From Chloroflexi bacterium UBA4736 (lineage in GTDB: Bacteria; Chloroflexota; Dormibacteria; Dormibacterales; Dormibacteraceae): a DNA stretch of 23,339 nt. Below the pieces are notes generated by a model that did not search any database, was not told the DNA's origin, and saw only the letters and a program-made list of their open reading frames with translations. The stretch covers positions 1-23,339 of the forward strand of contig DHIW01000082.1 of the NCBI GenBank assembly GCA_002404015.1, written 5' to 3'. Shown here piece by piece: positions 1-7,856 of this stretch (position 1 is its first letter; the number at the start of each line of letters is the position of its first letter). Made by a program: the position numbers and the translations under genes.

Positions 1-356
1 ACCGGGCAGGCCTCCTCGCAGTAGCCGCAGAAGATGCAGCGCAGCATGTTGATCTCGTAGACCTTGGCGTAGCGCTCGCCCGGGCTGACCCGTTCGCCCT
101 CCGAGTTGTCGGCCGCGATGACCAGGATGCAGCCCACCGGGCAGGCCGCCGCGCAGAGCTCGCAGCCGATGCAGCGCTCGAGCCCGTTCTCGTAGCGGCG
201 CAGGTAGTGGCGGCCCCGGTAGCGCTGGGAGCGCGGCGTCTTCTCCTCCGGGTACTCCTGGGTGACGACGGGCTGGAAGAACTCGCCGAGGGTGGTCTTG
301 AAGCCGGTCGCGAGGGCGGCCACGTCGCGCAGCACGTTCTGGTTCTTGTCAGGCAT
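1..356 (-). CDS. nuoI: NADH-quinone oxidoreductase subunit I (NuoI), 3' part cut off by window edge
   Basis: Complex I peripheral-arm subunit that carries two [4Fe-4S] clusters (N6a, N6b) and passes electrons towards NuoB. The visible N-terminal ~118 residues begin [11 protein letters not shown] and contain both ferredoxin motifs: [12 protein letters not shown] followed by VGC, and [12 protein letters not shown] at the very edge of the window. The rest of the protein lies beyond base 1. The start ATG is preceded by AGGGGAT at a normal distance. It is the last gene of the nuo operon visible here; nuoJ-N would be expected beyond the window. It differs from its neighbours in having a 37-base gap to the upstream gene nuoH, filled by a stem-loop. 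Identification is firm. Confidence 0.95.
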   Translation of the reverse strand, partial: MPDKNQNVLRDVAALATGFKTTLGEFFQPVVTQEYPEEKTPRSQRYRGRHYLRRYENGLERCIGCELCAAACPVGCILVIAADNSEGERVSPGERYAKVYEINMLRCIFCGYCEEACP

Positions 357-366
357 CGCTATCCCC

Positions 367-396
367 TAGTGTCCGGCTCTCCGGAGCGGGACACTA
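367..396 (-). other. Intercistronic stem-loop between nuoH and nuoI
   Basis: A dyad with outer arms TAGTGTCC/GGACACTA (8 of 8 pairs), one G-G mismatch, inner arms GCTC/GAGC, and loop TCCG. It includes the nuoH stop codon and ends directly beside the AGGGGAT Shine-Dalgarno of nuoI. No T-run follows on the minus strand, so it looks like an RNA element inside the operon (translation control or mRNA processing) more than a terminator. The structure is read directly; the role is inference. Confidence 0.6.
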
Positions 397-1410
397 TGTG
401 ACCGCTACCAGGATCACGGCTGTGACCATCACGTTGACGATGGCCAGCGGCAGCAGGAACTTCCAGCCCAGCCGCATCAGCATGTCGTAGCGGAGGCGGG
501 GGAGGGTGCCGCGCAGCCAGATGTACACGAAAAGGAAGAACACGATCTTCAGCGAGAGAGCCAGGAACGGCGGCACGATCCAGAGGAACCAGCCGCCGAA
601 GAAGAGCAGGGAGGCGAGGGCCGAGGCGGTGACCATGTTCACGTACTCGCCGAGGTAGAAGCAGACGAACTTGAGGCCGGAGTACTCGGTCAGGAAGCCG
701 CCGACCAGCTCCTGCTCGGCCTCGGGCAGGTCGAACGGCGCGCGGTTGGTCTCGGCCACGGCTGCGATCAAAAAGATGACAAAGCTGACCGGCGCCACGA
801 TCACGAGCGGCAGCGGGCCGTCGTACGGCCCCCAGTGGACGTGGAAGTTGACGATGTCCTGGAGCCGGAGCGAGCCCACGATCATGAAGACCGGGACCAG
901 CGAGAGGCCCATCGCCATCTCGTAGCTGATCAGCTGGGCCGCGGCGCGCAGCCCGCCCAGCAGCGAGTATTTGTTGTTCGAGGCCCAGCCGCCCAGCATG
1001 ATCGCGTAGACGTTCATGGAGCTGACGGCGAAGATCAGCAGCACGCCGATGTTGAGGTCGGCGATCCAGTACGTGTAGCCGTACCAGATCCCGAAGGGGA
1101 TCACGGCCCAGGCCATGAAGGCGGCCGCCACGGCGATGGCGGGCGCCAGCAGGAAGAGGATGTGGTCCACGTCCTTCGGCGCGAAACTCTCCTTGAAGGC
1201 CAGCTTCACGCCGTCGGCGGCCATCTGCATGAGTCCGAACGGGCCTACCCGGTTGGGGCCCGGCCGCCGCTGCAGGCGGCCTAGAGCGACGCGCTCGAAG
1301 AGGACGGTGTAGGCGGTCGCCGTGAGCAGTATGAAGACCAGCAGCACCATGGCCACGACGACGACCACCCAGTGTCCGAGGGGGTCGTTGTAGATCGCCC
1401 AGGGGTTCAT
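394..1410 (-). CDS. nuoH: NADH-quinone oxidoreductase subunit H (NuoH)
   Basis: Membrane subunit of complex I that joins the peripheral arm to the membrane arm and forms much of the quinone site. At 338 residues it has the usual family length. It has about eight hydrophobic helices and the conserved family segments: GRLQRRPGPNRVGPFG followed by ADGVKL and KE in the first cytoplasmic loop, and AETNRAPFDLPEAEQELVGG followed by TEYSG in a later loop, whose acidic residues face the quinone channel. The ATG overlaps the nuoG stop as ATGA, so translation is probably coupled. The stop codon lies within the arm of the stem-loop before nuoI. Nothing looks damaged. Confidence 0.96.
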   Translation of the reverse strand: MNPWAIYNDPLGHWVVVVVAMVLLVFILLTATAYTVLFERVALGRLQRRPGPNRVGPFGLMQMAADGVKLAFKESFAPKDVDHILFLLAPAIAVAAAFMAWAVIPFGIWYGYTYWIADLNIGVLLIFAVSSMNVYAIMLGGWASNNKYSLLGGLRAAAQLISYEMAMGLSLVPVFMIVGSLRLQDIVNFHVHWGPYDGPLPLVIVAPVSFVIFLIAAVAETNRAPFDLPEAEQELVGGFLTEYSGLKFVCFYLGEYVNMVTASALASLLFFGGWFLWIVPPFLALSLKIVFFLFVYIWLRGTLPRLRYDMLMRLGWKFLLPLAIVNVMVTAVILVAVT

Positions 1411-3371
1411 GGCCGGGCCGGTCCGTACATGACAGGGGTCTGCTCCGGTTCGGGGAACGGGGGATCGGCCAGCGTCGCGAACGCGGGGACGGCGGCAGCC
1501 GCCTCGCGCTGGACGTGGAAGATGCCCAGGTAGTCCATGTCTAGGCCCAGCCTCTGGGCCAGGTCCTGCAGCAACTCCCAGCCCTCGCGGAGCGGGGGCT
1601 CCACGGCCAGCACCGGCCGCAGCAGCTGGACGCGGCCCTCGACGTTCGTGTAGCTGCCCTGAGTCTCCGCGAACGTCAGCGCCGGCAGCAGGACGTCGGG
1701 CTCCCGGCCCGGGCGAGGCAGGCTGTCCCAGGCGGCCACGAACTGGGCGCTCGCCGGCACCGCCCCGGGCCCCCAGCAGAAGACCGCCTCGCAGCCCTCG
1801 AGGTCGTCCTGGTCGCCCACGACCCCCGCCGCCAGGGCGCCCCGCTCGTTGGTGGCCCGGTGCAGCGGCATCACCTTGCCGCCGACTGCGGCGGCCAGTT
1901 CCGCGACCGCCTTGCCCAGCGCGGCCGCGTCCTCGGTGCCGCGACCGTCCCCGTACAGGATCGCGACCGGGCCCTCTTTCAGGTACTCGTGGCGGGCCAG
2001 CGCGCGGAGGGCGGCGGCCGCCTTTCCGGGCTTCGAGCGGACGTGGTGGACGCCGGGCCAGCGGTCGAGGTCCAGCTCGTCCGGGTGCACCACGACCAGC
2101 TTCGCGCCCCGCTTGCTCACGGCCTTCTTGACGCGCAGGTTGACGACCGGCACGTCGTCCTCGATGTTGGACGCGATCACGACGACCGCCCTGGCGCTCT
2201 CGATCTCGGCGATGCTGAGCGTCTCGCCCTCAGGCGCTGGAAGCGTCGTCCGGTTCTCCATCGCCACCCGGGCGCCCCGCCAGGGTCCCGCCAGGAGCCG
2301 GGAGAGCAGGTAGGCCTCCTCGTTGGTGATGTCCTGCGGGATCCGGACGCCAAGCTGCTTGCCCTCGAGTCCGCGGACCAGGGCGTCCAGGGCCTGCTCC
2401 CAGCTCGCCGCAGCACCGCCGACCTCGGGGACGCGCAGCCGGCCGGGGTCGTTGACGTGCGTGTAGTCGAAGCGCCCGCGGTCGCAGATCCAGCCGTCGT
2501 CGATCTCGTCGTTCTCGTGCGACGTGACGCGGACGAGCTCGTTCCGACGCTCCCAGAGGGTGACGTTGCAGCCCACCGAGCATTTGGAGCAAACCGACTC
2601 GGAGTGGGCCATGTCCCAGGGCCGCGACTCGAAGCGCCAGACCCGGGAGGTGAGGGCGCCGACCGGGCAGAGGTCGATGATGTTGCCGCTGAAGACCGAC
2701 TTCAGGGGCTGGTCGAACTGGCTCGCGATGTAGGACTCGACGCCTCGCTCGTCGACGGTCAGCTCCTGCTCCCAGGCGATCTCGTCGTAGTAGCGCGTGC
2801 AGCGGTAGCAGAGCACGCAGCGTTCGCGGTCGAGCGCGATCATGTCCGACAGCAGGATCGGCTTCTTGAAGTGGAGCCGGGGCCCCTCGATCCGGCTGAC
2901 CGGGAAGGCGTGCCGGAACGTGTAGTCCTGGAGCGGGCACTCACCGCCCTTGTCGCAGACCGGGCAGTCGAGCGGGTGGTTGACCAGCTCGAACTCCAGG
3001 ATGTCGGCGCGGGCCGCGACCGCCAAGGAGCTGTTGGTCTTGACGACCATGCCCTCGGCGGCGGGCGTCGTGCAGGCCGTCTGCGGCTTGGGCGGGCCGG
3101 GCGAGATCTCGACCAGGCAGAGCCGGCAGGCGCCCACCGGGTTCATCTTGTGGTGGTAGCAGAAGACGGGAACCTCGATGGCCAGCAGCTTGGCCGCCTC
3201 CACCAGGAGTGTTCCCTTGGGCACCGTGACGGGGTGGCCGTCGATCGTGAGCGTGACCTGGTCGGGGGGCTTGGGCGCGTCAGCGGGCTTGTCCCCGGGC
3301 GCCGCCGCCGCCGCCCTGGTCGCGGGCTGCGGCGACTGCGGGTGGTCGCGCTGTCGGGGTTCGTCAGGCAT
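1407..3371 (-). CDS. nuoG: NADH-quinone oxidoreductase subunit G (NuoG), short form with N7 cluster ligands
   Basis: Iron-sulfur subunit of the complex I NADH-dehydrogenase module. Numbering from the chosen ATG (654 residues): an Ala/Pro-rich extension (~1-37); a [2Fe-2S] ferredoxin domain with Cys71, 82, 85, 100 (N1b); a His132-Cys136-Cys139-Cys145 motif (N5); Cys185, 188, 191 and 235 (N4); then a molybdopterin-oxidoreductase-like Fe4S4 motif with Cys261, 264, 268 and 296 (the N7 ligands found in only some bacteria). The C-terminal region is a degenerate molybdopterin-type fold. The length is closer to mitochondrial homologues than to the ~780-900 residues of Thermus or E. coli. I chose the ATG that overlaps the nuoF stop (ATGCCTGA); an in-frame ATG at 3425 lies deep within nuoF and is less likely. 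Confidence 0.94.
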   Translation of the reverse strand: MPDEPRQRDHPQSPQPATRAAAAAPGDKPADAPKPPDQVTLTIDGHPVTVPKGTLLVEAAKLLAIEVPVFCYHHKMNPVGACRLCLVEISPGPPKPQTACTTPAAEGMVVKTNSSLAVAARADILEFELVNHPLDCPVCDKGGECPLQDYTFRHAFPVSRIEGPRLHFKKPILLSDMIALDRERCVLCYRCTRYYDEIAWEQELTVDERGVESYIASQFDQPLKSVFSGNIIDLCPVGALTSRVWRFESRPWDMAHSESVCSKCSVGCNVTLWERRNELVRVTSHENDEIDDGWICDRGRFDYTHVNDPGRLRVPEVGGAAASWEQALDALVRGLEGKQLGVRIPQDITNEEAYLLSRLLAGPWRGARVAMENRTTLPAPEGETLSIAEIESARAVVVIASNIEDDVPVVNLRVKKAVSKRGAKLVVVHPDELDLDRWPGVHHVRSKPGKAAAALRALARHEYLKEGPVAILYGDGRGTEDAAALGKAVAELAAAVGGKVMPLHRATNERGALAAGVVGDQDDLEGCEAVFCWGPGAVPASAQFVAAWDSLPRPGREPDVLLPALTFAETQGSYTNVEGRVQLLRPVLAVEPPLREGWELLQDLAQRLGLDMDYLGIFHVQREAAAAVPAFATLADPPFPEPEQTPVMYGPARP

Positions 3372-4680
3372 GCGCGGCCACCTTCTCGACCGAGCACTCG
3401 TTGCGAGCGTGCTCCTCGTACTCATCGGGGAAGCGGGCCATCGTCCACTGGATCACCCAGCCGGCCGAGTCACCCAGGCCGCAGAGGCACTTGCCGTTGG
3501 CCACGCCCTGCTGGATGCGGTCCAGGATCTGGAGGTCGACCGGGCTGCCCTCGCCAGCAAGGAGGCGCTCGTAGGTCCGCACCGCCCAGTTGCCGCCAAC
3601 CCGGCAGGGCGTGCACTTGCCGCACGACTCGTGGGCGTAGAACTGGAGCAGGCGGTGGGCCGCGCGCACCACGCAGTGGGCGTCGTCCATCACGATCACG
3701 CCGCCCGAGCCGCCCATCGAATGGGCGGCCGCCAGCGACTCCATGTCGGTATGGGTATCCAGCATGTCGGCGGTGAGGACCGGGGCCGAGGAGCCGCCCG
3801 GCCAGAAGACCTTCAGTTGCCGGCCCTCCGGCAGCCCGCCAGCCAGCTCCATGATCACGTGCCTGAAGCTCTGCCCCAGCTCGACCTCGTAGACACCCGG
3901 TTTGCGCACGTTGCCGCTGACCGACAGGAGGCGCGTGCCCGGCGACTTCTCGGTGCCGAACTTGGCGTAGGCGGCGCCCCCGTTGGCGATGATCCAGGGC
4001 ACCGTGGCCAGCGTCTCCACGTTGTTCAGCAGCGTGGGCCGCCCCCAGGCTCCTTTGACCGCAGGAAACGGCGGCCGGGAACGGGGCTGGGCTCGCTTGC
4101 CCTCCAGCGACTCCAGCAGCGCCGTCTCCTCCCCGCAGATGTAGGCGCCGTGGCCGCGGTAGAGCTGGATGTCGAGCGGGTAGTCCTTGCCGAACGGCTT
4201 CGGTCCCAGGTAGCCCTTGGCGCGCGCCTCGGCGATCGCCTCGGCGAGCAGCCGGTAAGGCCCGTCGTACTCGCCCCGGATGTAGACCCAGGCCTGGTTG
4301 GCGCCGACCGCGTAGGCGGCGATCATGATGCCCTCCAGGAGCAGGTGCGGCGAGTTCTCCATGATGTAGCGGTCCTTGGAGGTGCCGGGCTCCGACTCGT
4401 CGGCGTTCACCACCACGTACTTGGGGCCGGGGGCGTCGCGGTTGATGAAGCTCCACTTGGTCCCGGTCGCGAAGCCGGCGCCGCCGCGGCCGCGCAGCCC
4501 GGAGGCCTTGACCTCGTTCGTGATGTCGGCCGGGGCCATGTCGAGCAGCGCCTTGCGCAGGCTCTTATAGCCGCCCGGCTTGCCCGCATAGACCTCGAGG
4601 CGCTGCAGGTCGGAGGTGCCGAACCAGCGGGTCAGCAGGTGGTGGGGGGCGGGGCCGTGCGAGCCGCGCAGCTCAGGCAT
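3364..4680 (-). CDS. nuoF: NADH-quinone oxidoreductase subunit F (NuoF), FMN- and NADH-binding
   Basis: Catalytic entry point of complex I: it binds NADH and FMN and carries [4Fe-4S] cluster N3. At 438 residues it has the normal length. Visible motifs: GLRGRGGAGFATGTKWSF at ~61-78 (nucleotide/FMN binding), VVNADESEPGTSKDRY at ~90-105, GAYICGEETALLESLEG at ~178-194, and cluster ligands Cys353, 356 and 359 in SCGKCTPCR, with the fourth at Cys400 in CLCGLGDSAG. The start overlaps the nuoE stop by 8 bases (ATGCCTGA), and the stop overlaps the nuoG start with the same eight bases. It forms the N-module with NuoE and NuoG. Confidence 0.97.
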   Translation of the reverse strand: MPELRGSHGPAPHHLLTRWFGTSDLQRLEVYAGKPGGYKSLRKALLDMAPADITNEVKASGLRGRGGAGFATGTKWSFINRDAPGPKYVVVNADESEPGTSKDRYIMENSPHLLLEGIMIAAYAVGANQAWVYIRGEYDGPYRLLAEAIAEARAKGYLGPKPFGKDYPLDIQLYRGHGAYICGEETALLESLEGKRAQPRSRPPFPAVKGAWGRPTLLNNVETLATVPWIIANGGAAYAKFGTEKSPGTRLLSVSGNVRKPGVYEVELGQSFRHVIMELAGGLPEGRQLKVFWPGGSSAPVLTADMLDTHTDMESLAAAHSMGGSGGVIVMDDAHCVVRAAHRLLQFYAHESCGKCTPCRVGGNWAVRTYERLLAGEGSPVDLQILDRIQQGVANGKCLCGLGDSAGWVIQWTMARFPDEYEEHARNECSVEKVAAHA

Positions 4681-5191
4681 TCTTTCGTGCCCGCGGCTTC
4701 TTGACGGCCGGCTCCTGGGCGGCTCGGCGCTCGTCGATCAGCTGGTCCAGCTTCTCGGCCGTCAGGTCGTAGTGGTACTGGTGGTCCAGCCGCATCATGG
4801 GCGCGTACTCGCAGGCGCCCAGGCACTCGACCGCCTCCACGCTGAACAGCCCGTCGCGGCTCACCTCGTCGGGGCTGCTGACACCCAGGGTTTGGTGCAG
4901 GTGGCCGATCAAGTCCTGGGCGCCCCGCAGCATGCAGGAGAGGTTGTCGCAGACGTAGAACCGGTGCTTGCCCACCGGCTGCCGGTGGAAGAGCGAATAG
5001 AAGGTGGCCACGCCCTCCACGTAGCCGGGGTCGAGCTTCAGGAGGCCGGCCACCTCGCTCATGTTGTCCGGCGTCAGGTGGCCGGCGTCCTCCTGGGCGA
5101 TGTCCAGGGCGGGCATGACGGCGCTTCGGATCTCCGGGAAGCGGGCCGGCAGAGCCCTGATCTCGTGGACCGCGTGCTCCGACAGCGACAC
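4673..5191 (-). CDS. nuoE: NADH-quinone oxidoreductase subunit E (NuoE), GTG start
   Basis: Thioredoxin-fold [2Fe-2S] subunit (cluster N1a) of the NADH module. 172 residues from a GTG that shares one base with the nuoD stop (TAGTG), the only start that fits the family N-terminus. Cluster ligands are Cys81 and Cys86 (CDNLSC) and Cys123 and Cys127 (CLGAC). The upstream helical bundle contains the conserved GYVEGVATFYSLF. The C-terminal ~15 residues are Lys/Arg/Ala-rich (KKPRARKNA), a tail I would expect to be flexible. The same reading frame stays open for a long way upstream opposite nuoD, but that extension is not coding. Confidence 0.94.
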   Translation of the reverse strand: MSLSEHAVHEIRALPARFPEIRSAVMPALDIAQEDAGHLTPDNMSEVAGLLKLDPGYVEGVATFYSLFHRQPVGKHRFYVCDNLSCMLRGAQDLIGHLHQTLGVSSPDEVSRDGLFSVEAVECLGACEYAPMMRLDHQYHYDLTAEKLDQLIDERRAAQEPAVKKPRARKNA

Positions 5192-6420
5192 TATCGGTCG
5201 ACGTCTCCGAGCACGGTGTCCGCCGTGCCGATGATGGCGATCATGTCGGCGATCATCGACCCCAGCGCCATCTGCTCGAGGGCCTGCAGGTGCACGAACG
5301 AGGCCGCGCGGAACTTGACGCGCCGCGGCTTGTGGGTCCCGTCCGAGACGATGTAGCAGCCATGCTCGCCGCGCGGCGACTCGACCGCCTGGTAGACATC
5401 GCCGGCGGGCGGCGAGTAGCCCTCTGTGAAGAGCTTGAAGTGATGGATCACGGCTTCCATCGACGTCTCCAGCTCCTCGCGGGGCGGCGGCAGCATCTTG
5501 CGGTCGTCCACGTTGACGGGGCCGCCGGGGATGCCGTCGGCGGCTTGCTGGATGATCTTCACCGACTCGCGCATCTCCTTGATGCGTACCAGGTAGCGGG
5601 CGTAGCAGTCGCCGGCAGTCTCGACCGCGACCTCGAAGTCGAACTTGGGATAGGCCGAGTAGGGCCGCGTCTTGCGGAGGTCCCAGGGGATCCCGGAGCC
5701 GCGGAGCATCGGGCCGGTGGCGCCCAGCGCGACGGCGTCGTCCGCTGAGAGGTGGCCGATCCCGATGTTGCGCGCCCGCCAGATGGGGTTGGCGGTGAGG
5801 ATGTCCTCGTACTCGTCCACGTGGCCGGGCATCTTCGCAACGAAGTCGCCCAGCAGGTCCCAGAAGCGATCGGTGGCGTCCGCCATGACGCCGCCCGGCC
5901 GGATGTAGGACGTGTGCATCCGGTAGCCGGAGATCTCCTCGTTCATGGCGAGGATGGTGTCCCGCTCGCGGAGGCAGTACATGAACATGCTCATCGCGCC
6001 CAGCTCCAGCGAGCTGGTGCCCAGCCAAACCAGGTGCGAGGCCAGCCTGGTGAGCTCGACCATGATCACCCGGAGGTACTGCGCCCGCTCCGGCGCCTCG
6101 ACGCCCATCAGCCTCTCGACCGCCAGCGCGTACGCCAGGTTGTTGCTGAGGGGTGAGAGGTAGTCGTGGCGGTCGGTGACGACCACGGCCTGCTGGTAGC
6201 GCAGGGCCTCCATCTGCTTCTCGATCCCGGTATGCAGGTATCCGATCACCGGCCGGATGCGGCGGATGACCTCGCCGTCGAGGTCCACCACCAGCCGCAG
6301 GACGCCGTGCGTGGAGGGGTGCTGGGGGCCGAAGTTGACGGTCATGATCTCGCCGCCAAACTCGCTCGGCTGGCCCGTCCGGGTCACGCTGATGCCCTCG
6401 GGCGTCTTCGTGTCAGTCAT
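5191..6420 (-). CDS. nuoD: NADH-quinone oxidoreductase subunit D (NuoD)
   Basis: 49-kDa-type subunit related to the large subunit of [NiFe] hydrogenases; with NuoB and NuoH it forms the quinone-reduction chamber. 409 residues, normal length. Conserved parts: FGPQHPSTHGVLRL near residues 31-44 (the loop that enters the quinone site), GYLHTGIEKQME at ~81-92, and the C-terminal SMIADMIAIIGTADTVLGDVDR-type ending typical of the family. The start lies one base after the nuoC stop (TGA-C-ATG), so translation is probably coupled. No Ni-binding cysteines, as expected for a complex I subunit. Confidence 0.96.
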   Translation of the reverse strand: MTDTKTPEGISVTRTGQPSEFGGEIMTVNFGPQHPSTHGVLRLVVDLDGEVIRRIRPVIGYLHTGIEKQMEALRYQQAVVVTDRHDYLSPLSNNLAYALAVERLMGVEAPERAQYLRVIMVELTRLASHLVWLGTSSLELGAMSMFMYCLRERDTILAMNEEISGYRMHTSYIRPGGVMADATDRFWDLLGDFVAKMPGHVDEYEDILTANPIWRARNIGIGHLSADDAVALGATGPMLRGSGIPWDLRKTRPYSAYPKFDFEVAVETAGDCYARYLVRIKEMRESVKIIQQAADGIPGGPVNVDDRKMLPPPREELETSMEAVIHHFKLFTEGYSPPAGDVYQAVESPRGEHGCYIVSDGTHKPRRVKFRAASFVHLQALEQMALGSMIADMIAIIGTADTVLGDVDR

Positions 6421-6421
6421 G

Positions 6422-6919
6422 TCAGGCGTCCTTGGGGGCGGTCTGCCAGGTCTCGTGGTCCTCTGAGAAGTCGACCGGCTCGCCGCCGACCGGGAAGTCG
6501 CGGCGGAGCGGGTGCCCTACCCAGTCCTCAGGCATCAGGATGCGGGTCAGGTCGGGGTGTCCCTCAAAGGTGACCCCGAAGAGGTCGTACGCCTCCCGCT
6601 CGTCCCAGTTGGCCGGCCGGAAGAGGTCGTGCACGCTGGCGATCCGAGGGTCCGAGCCGGGCAGGAAGGCGCGGACGCGGACCTCCTCGCCGTCCGCCAG
6701 ACGCCGCAGCTGATACACGAGCTCGAAGCGCTCGGGCGGCTTCTCCCGGACAGGGCTGGCGAGGTGGTCGACGCAGGTCAGGAAGACGAAGCTCTCGAAA
6801 CCCTGGGCCTTCAGCTCGGCCAGGACCTCGCGGATCGACTCGCGGGGAACGCTGAGCCAAGGGTCGCCCGCGCTGACGCCGCGGGCCAGGACCTTGGACT
6901 TGACCTTGACTGGGCTCAA
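6422..6919 (-). CDS. nuoC: NADH-quinone oxidoreductase subunit C (NuoC), TTG start
   Basis: 30-kDa-type subunit that links NuoB/D to the rest of the peripheral arm; it has no cofactor. About 165 residues, ordinary for a separate (not CD-fused) NuoC. The signature segment is [18 protein letters not shown] followed by [17 protein letters not shown] and the HPLRRDFP ending. The best start is a TTG overlapping the nuoB stop (TTGA): no ATG or GTG occurs before the conserved region, and the TTG places the N-terminus ([10 protein letters not shown]) where the family begins. A purine-rich AGGGGAT lies somewhat far upstream (~14 bases), so initiation probably depends on coupling to nuoB. Confidence 0.9.
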   Translation of the reverse strand: MSPVKVKSKVLARGVSAGDPWLSVPRESIREVLAELKAQGFESFVFLTCVDHLASPVREKPPERFELVYQLRRLADGEEVRVRAFLPGSDPRIASVHDLFRPANWDEREAYDLFGVTFEGHPDLTRILMPEDWVGHPLRRDFPVGGEPVDFSEDHETWQTAPKDA

Positions 6920-7404
6920 ATTCGAGGCTTGATCCCCTGGGCCTTGATCTTCTCCTGGAGGATCATCAGGCCGTTGATCAGGTCTTCCGGGCGGGGCGGG
7001 CAGCCGGGCACGTAGACGTCGACCGGGACGATCTTGTCGACCCCCTGCACCAGCGCGTAGTTGTTGAAGACCCCGCCCGTGGAGGCGCAGGCGCCCATCG
7101 AGATGACCCACTTGGGCTCGGGCATCTGGTCGTAGACCTGGCGCAGCACGGGCGCCATCTTCTGGGAGACCCGGCCCGCGACGATCATCAGGTCGGCCTG
7201 GCGCGGCGAGGCCCGAAACGCCTCCGATCCGAAGCGGCCGACATCGAAAGTGGGGCCGGCGAAGTGCATCATCTCGATCGCGCAGCAGGCCAGCCCGAAC
7301 TGGGCGGGCCACACGGAGTTGGCGCGACCCCAGCCGACCAGCTTGCCGATCGTCGTCGTGAGGACGTTGTCGCCCAGGGCGTCGGCGAGGTCCTCTACTC
7401 CCAA
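6916..7404 (-). CDS. nuoB: NADH-quinone oxidoreductase subunit B (NuoB), TTG start
   Basis: Carries the terminal [4Fe-4S] cluster N2, which reduces quinone. 162 residues. Ligands are the tandem Cys40-Cys41 in [11 protein letters not shown], Cys106 in [15 protein letters not shown], and Cys135 in [11 protein letters not shown]. The start is TTG, supported by AAGGGGGG seven bases upstream and by the absence of any ATG or GTG before the conserved core. It overlaps the end of nuoA by 10 bases. Identification is firm; the start is likely. Confidence 0.95.
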   Translation of the reverse strand: MGVEDLADALGDNVLTTTIGKLVGWGRANSVWPAQFGLACCAIEMMHFAGPTFDVGRFGSEAFRASPRQADLMIVAGRVSQKMAPVLRQVYDQMPEPKWVISMGACASTGGVFNNYALVQGVDKIVPVDVYVPGCPPRPEDLINGLMILQEKIKAQGIKPRI

Positions 7405-7751
7405 TCCAGGCCCCCCTTGCGCCAGATGTGGGCCAGGGCGACGAGCAGTATCAGCATGAACACGAACATCTCGATCACCCCGAACCAGCGCAGCTGGTGC
7501 AGGGTCACGGCCCAGGGATAGAAGAAGACGGTCTCGACGTCGAAGATGATGAAGAGCATCGCCGTGAGGTAGAAGCGGACCGACATGCGGCGCCGCGCCG
7601 GCTGGTCGGGGACGATGCCCGACTCGTAGGGCTGGAGCTTGCTTTTGTAGGGCTTGCTGGGTCCCAGGACGTACGAGAGGGTGATCAACGTGCCGACCAC
7701 CACGACGATGAGCAGGGCGTAGATCGCGAGCGAGCCGTAGGCGTTCAGCAC
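7395..7751 (-). CDS. nuoA: NADH-quinone oxidoreductase subunit A (NuoA), GTG start, first gene of the operon
   Basis: Small membrane subunit near the quinone channel. 118 residues with three transmembrane helices (~8-28, ~60-80, ~88-108). Family signatures: PYESG at ~41-45 in the long first loop and [22 protein letters not shown] spanning helix two, whose acidic residues are conserved. The start is GTG (GTGCTGAACGCC). It is the promoter-proximal gene; a ~105-base gap with an inverted repeat separates it from the same-strand OsmC gene upstream, so the nuo operon may have its own promoter there. Confidence 0.95.
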   Translation of the reverse strand: MLNAYGSLAIYALLIVVVVGTLITLSYVLGPSKPYKSKLQPYESGIVPDQPARRRMSVRFYLTAMLFIIFDVETVFFYPWAVTLHQLRWFGVIEMFVFMLILLVALAHIWRKGGLDWE

Positions 7752-7794
7752 TGGCTAGGCGAACTCCGAGTCAGGACTCCGAGGGGGCAGGGGA

Positions 7795-7830
7795 ACGGCT
7801 TAATTCTAGTCGGGGCTTGACTTAAGCCGT
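7795..7830 (-). promoter_or_regulatory. Putative nuo promoter with 9-base inverted repeat
   Basis: ACGGCTTAA and TTAAGCCGT are perfect 9-base inverted arms separated by 18 bases. On the minus strand a -10-like TAGAAT (7803-7808) overlaps the inner end of the nuoA-proximal arm, ~45 bases before the nuoA GTG. No good -35 is seen at 17 bases. The arrangement would suit an operator over a promoter, or an RNA hairpin. Between this and nuoA there is also a direct repeat ACTCCGAG-TCAGG-ACTCCGAG. Confidence 0.4.
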
Positions 7831-7856
7831 GGAGGGGGCCGGCCCTCGTTCCGGCG

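Noticed and set aside
1860..3776. Long plus-strand open frame (638 codons) opposite nuoG and nuoF
   Set aside because: It lies fully antisense to two intact conserved genes, and its translation is rich in Arg, Asp, Val and Gly with no recognisable domain: a typical shadow in GC-rich DNA.
5194..6028. Upstream in-frame extension of nuoE opposite nuoD
   Set aside because: NuoE homologues begin at the GTG that overlaps the nuoD stop; the extension is a frame-shifted read of nuoD with no similarity to anything.
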